NCBI RefSeq assembly: GCF_001298105.1
Contig: NZ_LGJH01000166.1
Span: forward strand, 186,001-250,000
DNA length: 64,000 nucleotides
Source: Novosphingobium sp. ST904
GTDB lineage: Bacteria; Pseudomonadota; Alphaproteobacteria; Sphingomonadales; Sphingomonadaceae
Reading direction: 5' to 3'
The position numbers were made by a program, and so were the translations under genes. Positions 62,676-64,000 of the stretch are shown here, piece by piece. The notes beneath the pieces are model-generated. The model saw nothing but the letters and a program-made list of their open reading frames with translations. It was not told the origin of the DNA and searched no databases. Each line of letters opens with the position of its first letter. Positions within the stretch are counted from its first letter, which is position 1.

Positions 62676-64000
62676 ATGAACCGCAAAATTCTTTGCGGCG
62701 CCGGCGCTCTTGGTGCGTCGCTGTTCGCCGCCATGCCTGCATGGGCGCAGGAAGCCGCTGCCGCGGCCGCGCCCGTCCCCAATCCCGGTAACAATGCCTG
62801 GATGATGACCTCGACCATCCTGGTCCTGCTCATGATCCTGCCCGGCCTCATGCTGTTCTACGGCGGCCTCACCCGCTCGAAGAACATGCTTTCGACGATG
62901 ACGCAGATCGGCGCGGCCGCTGCGCTCGCGATGCTGATCTGGGTCATGTACGGCTACGGCCTCGCTTTCGGTCCGGAAGGCAATGCCTTCATCGCCTGGG
63001 GCAAGTTCTTCCTCGCCGGCGTCACGCCTGACAGCACGGCGGCGACCTTCACCAGCGAAGTCATCAGCGAATACGTCTTCATCAGCTTCCAGATGACCTT
63101 CGCCGCGATCACCGTCGCGCTGGTCCTCGGTTCGACCGTCGAACGCATCAAGTTCTCGGCCGTGATGGTATTTGCGGTCGTCTGGCTGACGATCACCTAC
63201 TTCCCGATCGCGCACATGGTTTGGGCAGCTGGCGGCTTCCTGTTCGAAGGCAAGATGTTCGGCACCGAACTCCCTGCCGCTCTCGACTTCGCCGGCGGTA
63301 CCGTCGTTCACATCAATGCCGGTGTCTCGGCGCTCGTCGCCGCGCTGATCCTCGGCAAGCGCAAGGGCTACCCGAACGAGCCGATGCCCCCACACTCGCT
63401 GACGCTGACGATGGTCGGCACCGGGCTGCTGTGGGTGGGCTGGTTCGGCTTCAACGCCGGTTCGGCTCTCGAAGCCAATGGCTCTGCCGCCCTTGCCATG
63501 ATCAACACTTTCGTCGCCACCGCTTCTGCGGGCCTGTTCTGGATGCTCGCAGAGCGTCTCAGCGGCCACAAGGGTTCGGCTCTCGGTTTCTGCTCGGGCA
63601 TCGTGGCGGGTCTCGTCGCCGTTACCCCGGCAGCGGGCAACTCGGGCCCGTTCGGAGCGATCGTTCTGGGCGCCGTCGCTTCGATCATCTGCTTCTTCGC
63701 GGTCAGCAAGCTCAAGCCCGCTCTCGGCTATGACGACGCCCTCGACGCCTTCGGTGTCCACGGGATCGGCGGCATCGTCGGCGCCATCGGCACCGGCATC
63801 GTCTATGCGCCTTCGCTGGGTGGACCCGGCGGCGCCGACTTCTCGATGGGTTCGCAGGTCGCAACGCAGATCATCGCCGTTCTCGTCGCAATCGTCTGGG
63901 CCACCATCGGCACCGTCATCTCGATCTACGTTGCCAAGGCAGTCACCGGCCTGCGCGTCGCTCCGGAAGTCGAGCAGGAAGGCCTCGACATCGGCGAACA
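62676..64000 (+). CDS. amt: Ammonium transporter, 3' end off the window
   Basis: 441 codons visible of an Amt/MEP/Rh channel. A signal peptide (ALGASLFAAMPAWAQ) precedes the first helix (MTSTILVLLMILPGLMLFYG). LTRSKNMLSTMTQIGAAAAL, the channel His region DFAGGTVVHINAGVSALVAA and GVHGIGGIVGAIGTGIVYA carry the conserved His pair and pore residues. The ATG at 62676 follows AGGAGGGAA. The protein is still in frame at 64000 (VEQEGLDIGE), near the expected end. It forms a pair with the P-II gene, the usual coupling for nitrogen uptake. Confidence 0.96.
   Translation, partial: MNRKILCGAGALGASLFAAMPAWAQEAAAAAAPVPNPGNNAWMMTSTILVLLMILPGLMLFYGGLTRSKNMLSTMTQIGAAAALAMLIWVMYGYGLAFGPEGNAFIAWGKFFLAGVTPDSTAATFTSEVISEYVFISFQMTFAAITVALVLGSTVERIKFSAVMVFAVVWLTITYFPIAHMVWAAGGFLFEGKMFGTELPAALDFAGGTVVHINAGVSALVAALILGKRKGYPNEPMPPHSLTLTMVGTGLLWVGWFGFNAGSALEANGSAALAMINTFVATASAGLFWMLAERLSGHKGSALGFCSGIVAGLVAVTPAAGNSGPFGAIVLGAVASIICFFAVSKLKPALGYDDALDAFGVHGIGGIVGAIGTGIVYAPSLGGPGGADFSMGSQVATQIIAVLVAIVWATIGTVISIYVAKAVTGLRVAPEVEQEGLDIGE

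Overview
The window looks like chromosome of a high-GC alphaproteobacterium, most likely a sphingomonad (Novosphingobium/Sphingobium/Sphingomonas-like). The evidence is a petABC bc1 operon with a TAT-type Rieske protein, a MipZ division ATPase in place of MinD, cydABX with a divergent cydDC, and hom and glpX as near neighbours. Short 'CGTCATTGCGAG...' and 'CGTCGTCCCG...' palindromic repeats of the kind scattered in sphingomonad genomes also occur. The lineage is inferred from gene content and style, not from an rRNA gene. No rRNA, IS element, prophage, CRISPR array or integron was seen. There is one tRNA (Gly-TCC, 18693-18766).

Layout. 1-1782: edge of a surface-polysaccharide region (nucleotidyltransferase running off the left edge, Wzx-like flippase). 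1836-11494: amino-acid and small-molecule metabolism (M20 amidohydrolase, a lipocalin-like unknown, a CPT-like kinase, fused HyuA-HyuB oxoprolinase, GNAT, threonine aldolase, DMT exporter, epimerase). 11572-18766: pepN, pgeF, petABC, apt, tRNA-Gly. 19298-26447: peroxiredoxin and ArsR regulator, then cytochrome bd (cydAB plus a 38-residue cydX not caught by usual length cut-offs) divergent from its assembly exporter cydDC, with a perfect FixK/FNR box between. 26495-34310, all leftward: PepSY protein, TonB-dependent receptor, DUF2946 protein, secreted protein, histidine kinase, response regulator, CsgG-like protein. 34456-41916: panC, mipZ, a DnaJ-domain membrane protein, phosphomannomutase, MgtC/DUF4010 protein, Lhr-like helicase. 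42008-44635: tonB-exbB-exbD-exbD. 44993-57850: housekeeping (hom, glpX, prs, hisN, rpmI-rplT, pheST) with two AraC-family regulators. 57902-64000: epimerase-like protein, SDR, prfC, EEP phosphatase, then a sigma-54-type promoter, P-II protein and an ammonium transporter truncated by the right edge.

The most striking result concerns the sequence itself. Seven genes (petB, the histidine kinase, the MgtC/DUF4010 gene, the secreted protein at 44993, pheS, prfC and the EEP phosphatase) each read correctly in two frames joined by one missing base. All seven shifts have the same sign, and adding one base restores a full-length, family-typical protein every time. Because petB and pheS are normally indispensable, systematic base loss in the assembly is more likely than seven pseudogenes. 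These genes are annotated over their corrected full span.

I found no convincing wholly new system. The best leads are the co-oriented two-component/TonB-receptor/DUF2946/PepSY locus beside cytochrome bd (possibly copper or haem related), the cyd divergent control region, the hairpin pair inside the exbB-exbD message, and a perfect 16-bp palindrome upstream of tonB.
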